A stretch of 64,000 nucleotides of DNA from Antarcticibacterium flavum (GCF_006159205.1 NZ_CP040812.1:1860001-1924000); one strand, 5' to 3'; positions 17,129 to 26,234 are shown, numbered from the stretch's first letter. The notes: generated from the sequence alone by a model not told the origin. Translations and numbers: made by a program.

Positions 17129-17842
17129 TCACCCCCCATTCAACCCCCAGTCATACTCAAAAAACCCCACTTCACGCCCAGCAGGAACCGGCGTTTTCCT
17201 AAACTGGTTAACATATTCAATCAATGATCCCCCACCCCGGGTGAAATCATCCTTATACCATTTCATGATTTCAGAAAATAGCACCCTGTCTCCCTGCACC
17301 CTCACAAAACTGGGATCATTCAGGGCTTTTTCGGTTTGGGATTGCAGCTGTTGTTCCAGGGTTTCCGGCAGGTAGGCGCGGGAGAGCAGCGGCGGACAGC
17401 CTTTTGCGGCGCATACCAGCACAAAGTGGAACCGCGCTTCCTCCGGGAAATTTCCGAACAGGACCTCGTGTTCAACCTCATCCAGGGTGAGGCTTTTACC
17501 GCCAAGGCTGTGAACTCTTTTGTCGAAGAACCCCTCAATTTCCATAGGGGAAGCCACGGGATATTCCTGCACGATCCCGTTGATCGTGGCGAGGTTATAG
17601 GCATTGATCCAGAAGGCTTTGAATTCGGCTTCATTCTCCAAAGGGATACGGGTTTTTTTCGCCACTGCCAACAATTCATTCAATGCCTTGGGATTCTGCT
17701 GAATTTCTGCGTACTTTACCTGTCCGTTATGTGTGTATTGCTGAAAGAAATCATCAGCCAGATCAAAGAAGCGGGAATGCTCCTGGGCTGAAATTTCAGC
17801 AGTAAAAATTAAGAAGCACAGGAGCAGAATAAACTTTTTCAT
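17129..17842 (-). CDS. DUF547 secreted protein
   Basis: 237 residues. A signal peptide (MKKFILLLCFLIFTAEISAQ) precedes the DUF547 domain: FKAFWINAYNLATINGIV, SLTLDEVEHEVLFG, FHFVLVCAAKGCPPLLSRAY and a final SEIMKWYKDDF. The Cys, His and Asn residues in these blocks resemble a papain-like centre, but the activity of the family is unknown. It is exported to the periplasm or beyond. DUF547 genes recur close to arsenosugar and FAD-oxidoreductase genes in this group, and here it lies between the two, divergent from the oxidoreductase. I infer a connection only from position. Confidence 0.85.
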   Translation of the reverse strand: MKKFILLLCFLIFTAEISAQEHSRFFDLADDFFQQYTHNGQVKYAEIQQNPKALNELLAVAKKTRIPLENEAEFKAFWINAYNLATINGIVQEYPVASPMEIEGFFDKRVHSLGGKSLTLDEVEHEVLFGNFPEEARFHFVLVCAAKGCPPLLSRAYLPETLEQQLQSQTEKALNDPSFVRVQGDRVLFSEIMKWYKDDFTRGGGSLIEYVNQFRKTPVPAGREVGFFEYDWGLNGG

Positions 17843-17920
17843 ATATACATTTGTTAAGAATCAACGTCATACCTATTCCTTCAATGTCAATTTTTTCGGT
17901 CTTCTAAATTACTCATTTCT

Positions 17921-19204
17921 ATGGATCATATTGTTATAATAGGCAACGGAATTGCAGGGATCACCGCAGCGAGGCACGTGAGGAAATTTTCTAACCACAG
18001 GATCACCGTGATCTCCGGCGAAAGTGATCATTTCTTCTCCCGCACCGCCCTTATGTATGTTTTTATGGGCCATATGAGATACGAACATCTCAAACCATAT
18101 GAGGACTGGTTCTGGAAAAAGAACAGGATCGAGCTGAAAAAAGCCTGGGTAGAAAAGGTGAATTTCGATGAGAAAACACTTCACTTCTCATCTGGGGAAC
18201 CTATGAAATATGATAAACTGGTGCTTGCCACCGGTTCTTCCTATAAAACCTTTGGCTGGCAAGGAGAAGATCTAAAAGGGGTGCAGGGGCTCGTAAGCTT
18301 GCAGGATCTGGACCTGCTGGAACAGAATTCTGAAAACTGCCAAAGGGCGGTTATCATTGGCGGCGGACTCATAGGCGTGGAAATGGCAGAGATGCTGCAC
18401 ACCCGGAAAATTCCCGTTACTATGCTAATTCGTGAAAACGGATTCTGGGGAAATGTATTACCAGAGCAGGATGCGAAGATGATCTCCCGCCACGTGGAAA
18501 GCCACGGCATTGATCTTAGGCACAACACCAACCTGGAGAAGATCATTGGTGATGATAACGGAAGGGTAAAAGCTGTTCTTACTGCTGAAGGAGAAGAGAT
18601 TCCCTGTGATTTAGTCGGCTTATGTGTTGGCGTAAAACCGAATATCAACTTCCTGAAGAACAGCAAACTGGAAACCGATGCAGGGATCCTGGTCGACGAG
18701 TACCTGCAAACGAATCTTCCGGATGTTTATGCGATAGGCGACTGCGCCCAGCACAGGGAAACACCGGCTGACAGGGCTCCCGTGGAAGCTGTTTGGTATA
18801 CCGGCAGGATGATGGGGGAAGCCCTGGGGCAAACCCTCACCGGCACCAAGATGGCCTACAATCCGGGACACTGGTTCAATTCGGCCAAATTCTTTGACAT
18901 TGAATATCAAACCTACGGCAGGGTGTGGGCACAGGAGAACGAAAACCACCGCCACTTCCACTGGCAGCACCGGGATGGCACCAAAGGGATCACTATAGCC
19001 TTTGATCCTAAAAACAACCGATTCCAGGGCATCAATACTTTCGGAATAAGAATGCGCCACGAGATTTTTGACCGCTGGCTTACAGAAGAGAGAAGTCTCC
19101 AGCATGTCCTGGCGAACTTAAGACTTGCCAATTTTGATCCGGAGTTTTATGACAGGTATGAAAAGGAGATATTTGGTAGTTTTAGGGAGAGTATGGTGGG
19201 GTGA
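17921..19204 (+). CDS. NAD(P)/FAD-dependent oxidoreductase
   Basis: 427 residues, cytoplasmic, no signal peptide. The N-terminal HIVIIGNGIAGITAA binds FAD, AVIIGGGLIGVEMAEML around residue 145 binds NAD(P)H, and LPDVYAIGDCAQ is the second FAD motif. LVLATGSSYKTFG is the ATG box. The general type is the rubredoxin/nitrite reductase-like pyridine nucleotide-disulfide oxidoreductases, but no redox Cys pair is seen. The C-terminal 120 residues (NRHFHWQHRDGTKGI-like region) are specific to this group. The next large gene on the strand is a membrane 4Fe-4S protein, a frequent partner; a RAYT transposase and hairpins lie between them. The electron acceptor is unknown. Confidence 0.85.
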   Translation: MDHIVIIGNGIAGITAARHVRKFSNHRITVISGESDHFFSRTALMYVFMGHMRYEHLKPYEDWFWKKNRIELKKAWVEKVNFDEKTLHFSSGEPMKYDKLVLATGSSYKTFGWQGEDLKGVQGLVSLQDLDLLEQNSENCQRAVIIGGGLIGVEMAEMLHTRKIPVTMLIRENGFWGNVLPEQDAKMISRHVESHGIDLRHNTNLEKIIGDDNGRVKAVLTAEGEEIPCDLVGLCVGVKPNINFLKNSKLETDAGILVDEYLQTNLPDVYAIGDCAQHRETPADRAPVEAVWYTGRMMGEALGQTLTGTKMAYNPGHWFNSAKFFDIEYQTYGRVWAQENENHRHFHWQHRDGTKGITIAFDPKNNRFQGINTFGIRMRHEIFDRWLTEERSLQHVLANLRLANFDPEFYDRYEKEIFGSFRESMVG

Positions 19205-19224
19205 GTATAATTTCGAAAAGCCTG

Positions 19225-19257
19225 GACCTCACAGGTTTTTTTCCAACCTGTGAGGTC
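19225..19257. repeat. REP hairpin beside the RAYT gene (1)
   Basis: GACCTCACAGGTT and AACCTGTGAGGTC arms form a perfect stem. It lies 20 bases after the oxidoreductase stop and can serve as its terminator too, since a T-rich loop and TCTTTAG follow. Confidence 0.88.
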
Positions 19258-19380
19258 TCTTTAGAAAGATGAAAAATATAATTCTTGGAGAAGTGGGAGA
19301 GAAAAATATAGCCTTCTTTCTTATAAATTATCTATAAATTAATTCCTAAGGATATTTCAAAACTCACAGTTCTAAAACCC

Positions 19381-19414
19381 AGACCTCACAGGTTTTTTCC
19401 AACCTGTGAGGTCT
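19381..19414. repeat. REP hairpin beside the RAYT gene (2)
   Basis: AGACCTCACAGGTT and AACCTGTGAGGTCT arms, perfect. About 35 bases downstream (TTTTTAGAAAGAT and following) also match the sequence after hairpin 1, so the unit is larger than the stem. Confidence 0.88.
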
Positions 19415-19512
19415 TTTTAGAAAGATAAATAATATAGCTTCAGAGAAGGGGAAAGAAAAACATGATCTTATTTCTTCCAAATAATCTTTATATTAACTCT
19501 TAAGAATATTTC

Positions 19513-19545
19513 AGACCTCACAGGTTCTTGAAACCTGTGAGGTCT
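19513..19545. repeat. REP hairpin beside the RAYT gene (3)
   Basis: AGACCTCACAGGTT and AACCTGTGAGGTCT arms around a CTTGA loop, 22 bases before the transposase start codon. Confidence 0.88.
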
Positions 19546-19567
19546 ACTAAAAAAGAATATTTCAATA

Positions 19568-20137
19568 ATGAAATACGAACCTTTAGTTGCAGATGGATTT
19601 TACCACATTTTCAATCGCGGCAATAACCGGGAGGACATTTTCATTGAAAACAGAAATTATTCATACTTCCTTAGACTTTTAGATAGACACATTACCCCTG
19701 TTGCAGATATCTATTCCTACTGCTTATTAAAAAATCATTTTCATTTACTGGTTCGCACAAAAGAGGAAATTGAGGGGCAACTCATTTCCAGGGCTTTTTC
19801 AAACTTATTTAATGCTTATTCCAAGACTATAAATATAGCCTATGAAAGAAGAGGAAGCTTGTTTCAGGATAGATTTAAAAGAATAAGAATTCAGGATGAG
19901 GATTATCTTAGGACTCTTGTTCTTTATATTCACATGAATCCTGTAAATCATGGAATGATTTCAGACTTTTCTTTATATAAATATTCCTCATATTTACCTT
20001 TGGCTTCAGGGGAGAAAAGTTTCGTAAAAACCGAAGAAATTTATGAATTATTTGGTGGTCGGGAAGATTTTATAAGTTGCCATAATTTAAGGCAGGAAGA
20101 AATAAAAGAGATGGAAGGTTCAAAGTTCCTGGAGTAA
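19568..20137 (+). CDS. REP-associated tyrosine transposase (RAYT, TnpA-REP)
   Basis: 189 residues of the Y1/HUH transposase family. GFYHIFNRGNNREDIF leads in, YCLLKNHFHLLVR carries the His-x-His metal site (HFHLL), and YIHMNPVNHGM with the following SSYLPLAS holds the region of the catalytic Tyr. RAYT proteins are single-copy domesticated relatives of IS200/IS605 transposases that cut single-stranded DNA at REP hairpins. Here three hairpins stand before the gene and one after it with the same AGACCTCACAGG arms, the classic RAYT-REP layout. The frame is intact and no IS ends are seen. It splits the FAD oxidoreductase from the ferredoxin gene. Confidence 0.9.
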   Translation: MKYEPLVADGFYHIFNRGNNREDIFIENRNYSYFLRLLDRHITPVADIYSYCLLKNHFHLLVRTKEEIEGQLISRAFSNLFNAYSKTINIAYERRGSLFQDRFKRIRIQDEDYLRTLVLYIHMNPVNHGMISDFSLYKYSSYLPLASGEKSFVKTEEIYELFGGREDFISCHNLRQEEIKEMEGSKFLE

Positions 20138-20165
20138 GAATAGATTTCCATCTTGAGGACGCTCC

Positions 20166-20198
20166 AGACCTCACAGGTTTTTGAAACCTGTGAGGTCT
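20166..20198. repeat. REP hairpin beside the RAYT gene (4)
   Basis: AGACCTCACAGGTT and AACCTGTGAGGTCT arms around a TTTGA loop, 28 bases after the transposase stop. Same orientation and arms as the three upstream hairpins. Confidence 0.88.
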
Positions 20199-20367
20199 AA
20201 TTACGAGGATAGTTTGATTTTTTTTAAGGGAACCAGCGATCGATCAGTAATATCTACTTGCGAGGATAATTTTATTGTTTAAGACAGGTAAGAAACCGAT
20301 CTTCGTAGAACGTGAAAACCTCGCTGTTGCTTAAAAGCTTTGAGGTGAATACGAAATATAGATTACA

Positions 20368-21963
20368 ATGAACAAACCAGAAAATAACATGTCACTAACC
20401 GGGGATGCGCCCGCGGCGATCTCTACTACTCAAAAGATAGCAACCGCCATTGGGCTGGTAGGATTGTTTATTATGGTGTTGTCCATTGCCAATGTGGAAT
20501 TTCCGAATAAAACCCTTTTCCTGATCCTTTCCCTGGGAATGATAACCGCAGGCACGGTGATCTTTGCCAATGACGCTTACCTGGGAAAACACGCGGGAAT
20601 TAAGAATGATGGCGTCTGGTTCAAATCCAATACTTCCCGCGGATTCTGGGCCTGGATCGTAGGGATCTCCCTCACCCTGTTTTACGTAATTCTCTATTGG
20701 TATCCTGAGTACCTGGGTTTACGGGAAGACGGTGAAAATACCGGGATAATAGCACTTTTTGACCCTTTGAGCCGACTCATTAGCGGCCACGGCGCGAGTC
20801 AGTGGTTTGTTTACGGGACGCTCTATACATTAGCAATTCTCATCTTTGGATACAAATTCATCCTGAAATACCGTCACAATAAATATGAGATCTACAGGAC
20901 CTATTCGGTCATGTTCTTCCAGCTGGGATTCGCGTTTTTGATCCCGGAGATATTGATGAGATTTAATCAGCCTTACTTTAATCCGGCCAACATCTGGCCT
21001 CTGAACTATGATTTCTTTGCAGGCTATAAGATGAGCGAATTTTTTACCGCCGGAAATATCGGGATGATGATGTTCATTTTTGGGATAATTTCAATTTTTG
21101 TGATTACTCCTATCCTCACTTATAAATACGGAAAGCGCTGGTATTGCTCCTGGGTTTGTGGCTGCGGCGGACTTGCAGAAACGGCCGGCGATCCTTACCG
21201 GCACCTTAGCGATAAAAGCAAATTTGCCTGGAATGTAGAGCGTTGGGTAATTCACAGCGTCCTGGTATTTGTGGTGGTAATGACCATTGCGGTTATTTAT
21301 TCATATCTTATGGAAAACCCCGGAGGAGGATGGTTTACAAAGGACATTTTCCTTTGGAGCTCTGCAGGTTTTTTAACCCTCATCTTTGCTCTAATTATGA
21401 TCTTTAAAAGAGAACAGCTGGCCAAAGATGCCAAAATGGGAGCCATAGGCTACTTCGCTATCATCATGTCCATTATCGCCATAAACTACTTCAGCGGAAA
21501 TTACCGGATTTTCTTTTTCGATGGCCACCAACTTAGAGCCTGGTACGGATTCCTGATAGGAGCAGCATTTTCAGGAGTTATAGGGGTTGGTTTTTATCCC
21601 ATTTTCGGAAACCGGGTTTGGTGCAGGTTTGGTTGCCCTATGGCTGCCGTCCTGGGAATGCAGCAACGACTTTTCTCAAAATTTCGCATAACTACCAATG
21701 GCGGACAGTGTATCTCCTGCGGAAATTGCTCCACCTACTGCGAGATGGGGATCGACGTAAGGGCATATGCTCAAAAAGGAGAAAATATAGTCCGTTCCAG
21801 CTGCGTTGGCTGCGGAATTTGCGCGGCGGTATGTCCGCGTGGAGTTCTTAAACTCGAAAATGGCAGCCGTGAAGACAGGATAAATTCTGAAGAAGTGCTA
21901 CTGGGAAATGATGTGGATCTTATGACTTTGGTGCACCAGAAAAGTGAGCGGACGAAGGATTAA
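20368..21963 (+). CDS. Membrane-bound 4Fe-4S ferredoxin-type protein (NapH/NosR/CcoG-like)
   Basis: 531 residues with about ten hydrophobic segments. Two Cys motifs lie in the membrane part: YCSWVCGCGGLAE and WCRFGCPMAAVLG, the Cys-x3-Cys-Pro style of NapH and NosR. At the C-terminus are two 4Fe-4S clusters: CISCGNCSTYCEMGID and CVGCGICAAVCPRGV. The layout is that of a quinol-linked electron-transfer protein handing electrons between the membrane pool and a partner. No FMN-binding domain is present, so it is not a full NosR. The upstream FAD oxidoreductase is the likely partner. The final substrate is not evident; a link to arsenic chemistry would be speculation from proximity. Confidence 0.85.
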   Translation: MNKPENNMSLTGDAPAAISTTQKIATAIGLVGLFIMVLSIANVEFPNKTLFLILSLGMITAGTVIFANDAYLGKHAGIKNDGVWFKSNTSRGFWAWIVGISLTLFYVILYWYPEYLGLREDGENTGIIALFDPLSRLISGHGASQWFVYGTLYTLAILIFGYKFILKYRHNKYEIYRTYSVMFFQLGFAFLIPEILMRFNQPYFNPANIWPLNYDFFAGYKMSEFFTAGNIGMMMFIFGIISIFVITPILTYKYGKRWYCSWVCGCGGLAETAGDPYRHLSDKSKFAWNVERWVIHSVLVFVVVMTIAVIYSYLMENPGGGWFTKDIFLWSSAGFLTLIFALIMIFKREQLAKDAKMGAIGYFAIIMSIIAINYFSGNYRIFFFDGHQLRAWYGFLIGAAFSGVIGVGFYPIFGNRVWCRFGCPMAAVLGMQQRLFSKFRITTNGGQCISCGNCSTYCEMGIDVRAYAQKGENIVRSSCVGCGICAAVCPRGVLKLENGSREDRINSEEVLLGNDVDLMTLVHQKSERTKD

Positions 21964-21981
21964 ATGCTTCGATCCTTATAT

Positions 21982-22317
21982 TTAGACACTGGAAAGAAGC
22001 CGGATTTCTTTTTTCAGCTCTGGTAAATATCTCTTTAAAATAACCCACACAATTGTATTATCGATGCTATCATACCCGTGGACCAGTCTGTTTCTAAAAC
22101 CTATAATCTGCTTATCGCTTTGAATTGAAAAATCGGGTTGAATTTGCTTCAATTTATTTAAAGCTTCTCCAATAATTACTAATTGTCTTTCTACAGCGCT
22201 TTGAGTTTTTAAATCTGTATTATAAATTTCGAAATTTGGTGTGTCAGCTATGAAATTTTCAATCAGGTCGATAGCCAATAATATATCAGATAGATACTTC
22301 CTGCCTTTCTCCGTCAT
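21982..22317 (-). CDS. HepT-like toxin (DUF86)
   Basis: 111 residues, all-helical HEPN fold. FRNRLVHGYDSID carries the Arg-x4-His-x-Tyr motif of the HepT RNase centre. The start overlaps the end of the nucleotidyltransferase gene by 32 bases, antitoxin gene first, which is the standard HepT/MntA arrangement. The antitoxin is known in other species to AMPylate the Tyr of this motif. Frame intact. It ends 18 bases from the stop of the convergent ferredoxin gene. Confidence 0.88.
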   Translation of the reverse strand: MTEKGRKYLSDILLAIDLIENFIADTPNFEIYNTDLKTQSAVERQLVIIGEALNKLKQIQPDFSIQSDKQIIGFRNRLVHGYDSIDNTIVWVILKRYLPELKKEIRLLSSV

Positions 22318-22621
22318 AGATTAAAATCTTAGTCGCTTCAATATTTTTTCTTAGCACCGAATTCTTGAGAGAAGAATCAGTCAATAAATCAACTTTTTTT
22401 TGAAAGAAATCTTCAAATTCATTCCATATAGCCAACAACTTTTCTCCTTTTTCCAGGGGATCGCTTTCCTCGATTTCAATTAACAAATCTATATCACTGG
22501 AATCTTCATCAAATTGATCTGTAACAGCAGAGCCAAAAGCATATAATTTTTTCACATTATATAACCTACAGAGAGCTATAAACTCTTCTATATTCGCCTT
22601 TATGTTCTCCTCCATATTCAT
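22286..22621 (-). CDS. MntA-like minimal nucleotidyltransferase antitoxin
   Basis: 111 residues. YAFGSAVTDQF followed by SSDIDLLIE gives the Gly-Ser and Asp-x-Asp of the polymerase-beta nucleotidyltransferase fold, with eleven residues between GS and DID where ten is common. Its role would be to inactivate the HepT toxin by adding AMP to its catalytic Tyr. The gene is first of a two-gene operon and overlaps hepT by 32 bases. Confidence 0.88.
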   Translation of the reverse strand: MNMEENIKANIEEFIALCRLYNVKKLYAFGSAVTDQFDEDSSDIDLLIEIEESDPLEKGEKLLAIWNEFEDFFQKKVDLLTDSSLKNSVLRKNIEATKILIYDGERQEVSI

Positions 22622-22693
22622 ATAACTAAGATAATCAATTTATTAATGGTCTTAAGGAACATTTTCTTAATCCATTATGGTGTAGAAACAAAA

Positions 22694-23500
22694 TCAATAA
22701 ATCCCCTTCCCAAACTCATACCCTAATTTCTCCTTAAGTACCACAGAAGAAATGATCTTCCCCTTAGAAGGCGTGGTTTGATCAAATTCCGGAATTGCCA
22801 GGTTCTTTTCTCGGGACACGCGGCTGTAGTAGCTTTCTTTGGAAGGATGTTCCGGGTAGGCGGCATTGAGGATCTCACCCCAGATTTCATTCTCGATTAG
22901 AGCTATGAGAATTCCAATGCAATCTTCCTGATGTATTAGATTCACCGGTGCCTGCGGATCTTTAATCCCCTCCCTGCCCGCAAGAAAATTAACCGGGTGC
23001 CGGCCGGGGCCAATGAGTCCGCCGAATCTAATAATACTGGTCGTGAATTCTTCACTGTTCCTGAGGATATTCTCGGCAGCCATAAGCTGCTGCGAGTTAT
23101 TGCCACTGGCGTTTGGAAGATCATTTTCTGTGTACTCCGGCAGGTCTTCTCTGTCTTCATAGACAGAAGTACTGCTCACAAAAATCACCTTTTCTACTCC
23201 GGACTTTTCTATATATGCTTTTAACCTTCCTATCCTGGCGGTGAAGTCGGCATCGGGGTCTTTACGCAGCCCGGGCGGGATGTCGATGATCAAAAGATCG
23301 GCATCTGATAAAAAAGCTGTTAGATCACCCTGCACCCCGTCTTCGTAGAGTTTTATTTGATAGGGAGTAATACCTTCAGCAGTAAGTGTATCCATCTTCT
23401 CACGGGTGGTGGTGCTTCCTTTTACAACATGCCCCTGCTCCACCAGCTTTTTAGCTAATGGCAATCCCAGCCAGCCACACCCCAGTATCGATATATTCAT
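22694..23500 (-). CDS. NAD(P)-binding epimerase-like protein (YeeZ type)
   Basis: 268 residues. The N-terminal ISILGCGWLGLPLAKKLVEQ is a Rossmann dinucleotide site with a GxGxxG core. FVSSTSVYEDREDLPE holds the Ser-Thr and Tyr region of extended SDRs, but there is no Tyr-x3-Lys in its usual place, so catalysis in the classic way is doubtful. IIRFGGLIGPGRHPVNFLAGR and NLIHQEDCIG match the YeeZ group. Substrate unknown. It stands alone; the 280-base spacer upstream (sense strand) is filled with CTAACGACTAACG repeats. Confidence 0.8.
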   Translation of the reverse strand: MNISILGCGWLGLPLAKKLVEQGHVVKGSTTTREKMDTLTAEGITPYQIKLYEDGVQGDLTAFLSDADLLIIDIPPGLRKDPDADFTARIGRLKAYIEKSGVEKVIFVSSTSVYEDREDLPEYTENDLPNASGNNSQQLMAAENILRNSEEFTTSIIRFGGLIGPGRHPVNFLAGREGIKDPQAPVNLIHQEDCIGILIALIENEIWGEILNAAYPEHPSKESYYSRVSREKNLAIPEFDQTTPSKGKIISSVVLKEKLGYEFGKGIY

Positions 23501-23509
23501 ATGTTTATT

Positions 23510-23780
23510 AAAATTAGTCGTTAGTCGTTAGACGTTAGTCGTTAGTCGTTAGATGTTAGATGTTAGACGTTCGATGTTAGACGTTAGTTTTAAATTTGCT
23601 TTTTGTTTTAAACTTTTACCTCTTCTCAGTTTTTCCAGGTGCTGTAAAACAAAACTTTATCCAGATCGAAATGCCAATTATTTATTACCAAAATCTCCGG
23701 TAATCATTGTGCTTTCTTCTCTTCTCTCTATTCTCCTGTCTTTTGTCTTGGTTCTTGGTTCTTGGTTCTTGATCCCTGAT
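23510..23780. repeat. Mosaic low-complexity repeats between the YeeZ-like and M28 genes
   Basis: TTAGTCGTTAGTCGTTAG and GATGTTAGACG words to about 23590, then less repetitive sequence, then CTTGGTTCTTGGTTCTTG near 23745. No supported gene. Confidence 0.7.
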
Positions 23781-23781
23781 G

Positions 23782-26109
23782 CTAGTCAACCTGCTCAAAG
23801 CGAATTTCCTTTTTCACGATCACCGCATCATTAAGAACAAACGGCCTCGGCATCATATATTTCTCCCTTGGTTTTACGCCCAGGTCCGAATTTTCAAGCA
23901 GATCATAGCTGGATTCGTACAGGGTGAATTCCGGAGTTTTCTCACTATCCAGACTGAACTCAATGCTAAGAGTGTCCCTGTTTGCAACGTGATAAGTCAG
24001 CAGCCTGTTGTGCCATCTCTTGCTATGAATATGGAATTGATTTGCACCCAGGTAAACCGAATCGGCTTCCAGACGGTTCACGCGAAATTGTTCAAAATTG
24101 AGCTCTCTTGGTGCATAAAGTTCCATCCTGTGCACTTTGCGGTTGGGCACTATTTTTAGGCTATAGCGGTGTGTGCCGGACAAACTGTCTTCCCCTTCTC
24201 TGCGCATGATAATCCCCGGCTCTGCCAGCTCCACTACCGGTGCTTTCGTTTTAAAGGTAAACCCGGAGCCGTATTTGCTGCTGAATTCTTCTGCTTCAGT
24301 TATGATCACCGGGTCCTCCCCAAAATAAACTTTGGTCCAGTCATCTACCAGCCTGTCATAGGAATTCCAGCTGGCCGTTTGCTCATCGGCATTGTACAGG
24401 TAAACGAGGCTGTTGGGCTTCTGCCGATCTTCAGTAAAAGAAGATTTAAAATGCGCAGTGATAAAAGCCGCATTAAATACCAGAAAACATAACAGAGCCA
24501 TTGCTTTTTTCCGCTTAAAGAACAGGAATACAGGAAGAAAAAGACTGAATAAAAATGCCGTTATCAAAGCCGATACAAATACTATCTTAAGACCCAGTGC
24601 CACGGTAAAGGTCACTACAAAAGGCATCAATATTATTAGTGCCGGTAGGCCCAAAAGGAACATTAGAAACAGGTTAGGCCTCTTTTGTCTTATCATTACC
24701 CAAAGCTGCACCAACCCGAAATAAAACGGAATGATGAAATATGCCGCCCCCGGGAGATAAAGTGCCATAAGTGCGCATAGCAGCAGCCAGAAGAGAAGCG
24801 GAAAAACAAAATTATTTGCTGCCGTATTAGTTTTTCCAAAGCTGTTATAAGCGAGAAAACACAAGGTAAGAGCTATGAAAATGGCTGACGTGATATAATA
24901 ATAACCGTTATAGGTAAACCCATGCTCCATTTCACGGTATTCGGGATATATAAAAAGTACAAATTGCCATAAAAGATATACCAGCAGGGCACCTCCTGCC
25001 ACACTAATGAGGTAAGGCACTGCTCCTTTAAGAATTCCTGCCGGGCTAATTTTCTTTTTTGCAATTCCGTAGCCCACTACCAGCAGGAAAAGGACAGTGG
25101 CGAGCAGCAGCATTGGCATTATCCAGGAAAAGGGATAGGTAATCAATTCACCGGGAGGCACTGAAAAATAAATAAGATCCTCTTCGGCATCCAGAGCAGT
25201 AAGATCTGCATCCTTAAAATAATTGAGCAAAGGCATTAAGTAGCTTCCCTGGTGCGCCAGGGTTTCCTTATCAAGGTTTGCGGGAATATCATTGGCTGTA
25301 TGATAATCATAATGATCATCTATAAAGGCGAAGTTGAATCCGTTGATATCACCTTGTTCCCGTAACACAGTAAGATCGGTATCATTTGGCAACATCTTGT
25401 AAACGCTGTAGGCCAGGGAATTTGTTGCAGGATATGCAGGTGCCGCACCTTTGAATTCCTTTATCAGGCCTGCATTCCCGCTGTTTGTTTCCAGCAGCAT
25501 AAAGGAGTTCCCACCACTGCCCCTGGCTTCGAAATTCAGGGCCAGGCCAGCATTTGCCGCCCAGGGATGTTCTCTTACAAACAATTGGGCTCCCAGCAGA
25601 CCTACCTCCTCCACATCTGTAAAAAGGAGGATAATATCATTGAAATGAGATTCTCCCGTAGCGAGGAATGCCCTTATCCCTTCGAGGATAGTAGCTACCC
25701 CACTTGCGGCATCACTGGCACCATAAGAGGAATGCCCGGCGCTGTCATAATGGGACATAAGGACAAGACTTTTCCCTGTACCATCTCCCGGGATACGGGC
25801 AAGGATGTTACGGGCATAGCTTAAGGCTCCATTTCTATTAAGACTGTAACCTGCTTGTGTTTGCACCTCCAACCCCATTTTCTGCAATTCATCCACAATA
25901 TAATTTCTCACCCTGCTATGTGCCGGGCTGCCTACAAAATGTGGTGCTGTGGACATTTTTTCAACAAGTTCAAAGGCCCGGGAGGTGGAAAAAGCTGTTT
26001 CGGGAGCATCGGCATCTTCAGAATAAGAAGGCATGGAATAATTAAACAGGTACCAAACAGTGAGCAGGAGGAGTATAAATACCGCGAGGGGTGAAAATTT
26101 CTTCAGCAT
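23782..26109 (-). CDS. M28-family membrane aminopeptidase
   Basis: 775 residues. One N-terminal membrane segment is followed by an M28 zinc peptidase domain: LMSHYDSAGHS (His-x-Asp), ASDAASGVATILE (second Asp), FTDVEEVGLLGAQLF (Glu-Glu), and DDHYDYHTANDIP with the last His. All metal ligands are visible. From about residue 330 there are some eight more membrane segments, then a soluble C-terminal domain of about 200 residues ending in KKEIRFEQVD. This is the layout of the ER-type Fxna-like M28 peptidases. The catalytic domain would face the periplasm. Its substrate is unknown. The gene is monocistronic and lies beside the divergent CBS gene. Confidence 0.88.
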   Translation of the reverse strand: MLKKFSPLAVFILLLLTVWYLFNYSMPSYSEDADAPETAFSTSRAFELVEKMSTAPHFVGSPAHSRVRNYIVDELQKMGLEVQTQAGYSLNRNGALSYARNILARIPGDGTGKSLVLMSHYDSAGHSSYGASDAASGVATILEGIRAFLATGESHFNDIILLFTDVEEVGLLGAQLFVREHPWAANAGLALNFEARGSGGNSFMLLETNSGNAGLIKEFKGAAPAYPATNSLAYSVYKMLPNDTDLTVLREQGDINGFNFAFIDDHYDYHTANDIPANLDKETLAHQGSYLMPLLNYFKDADLTALDAEEDLIYFSVPPGELITYPFSWIMPMLLLATVLFLLVVGYGIAKKKISPAGILKGAVPYLISVAGGALLVYLLWQFVLFIYPEYREMEHGFTYNGYYYITSAIFIALTLCFLAYNSFGKTNTAANNFVFPLLFWLLLCALMALYLPGAAYFIIPFYFGLVQLWVMIRQKRPNLFLMFLLGLPALIILMPFVVTFTVALGLKIVFVSALITAFLFSLFLPVFLFFKRKKAMALLCFLVFNAAFITAHFKSSFTEDRQKPNSLVYLYNADEQTASWNSYDRLVDDWTKVYFGEDPVIITEAEEFSSKYGSGFTFKTKAPVVELAEPGIIMRREGEDSLSGTHRYSLKIVPNRKVHRMELYAPRELNFEQFRVNRLEADSVYLGANQFHIHSKRWHNRLLTYHVANRDTLSIEFSLDSEKTPEFTLYESSYDLLENSDLGVKPREKYMMPRPFVLNDAVIVKKEIRFEQVD

Positions 26110-26234
26110 AAAGATTTAAAATAGGATGGTTTAAAGATAATTAAGTAATATTTAATAAAAGAAAAAATGGAGTTTTGAAGGGAAATCAAAAAAAATGTTT
26201 ATATTATTAAGCTATAAATCAAAAACTTAGGGTT

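Noticed and set aside
19225..20198. Hairpins read as CRISPR repeats or as IS terminal repeats
   Set aside because: Only four copies at irregular spacing, around a RAYT gene. The stems are palindromes and do not bound an IS-sized unit.
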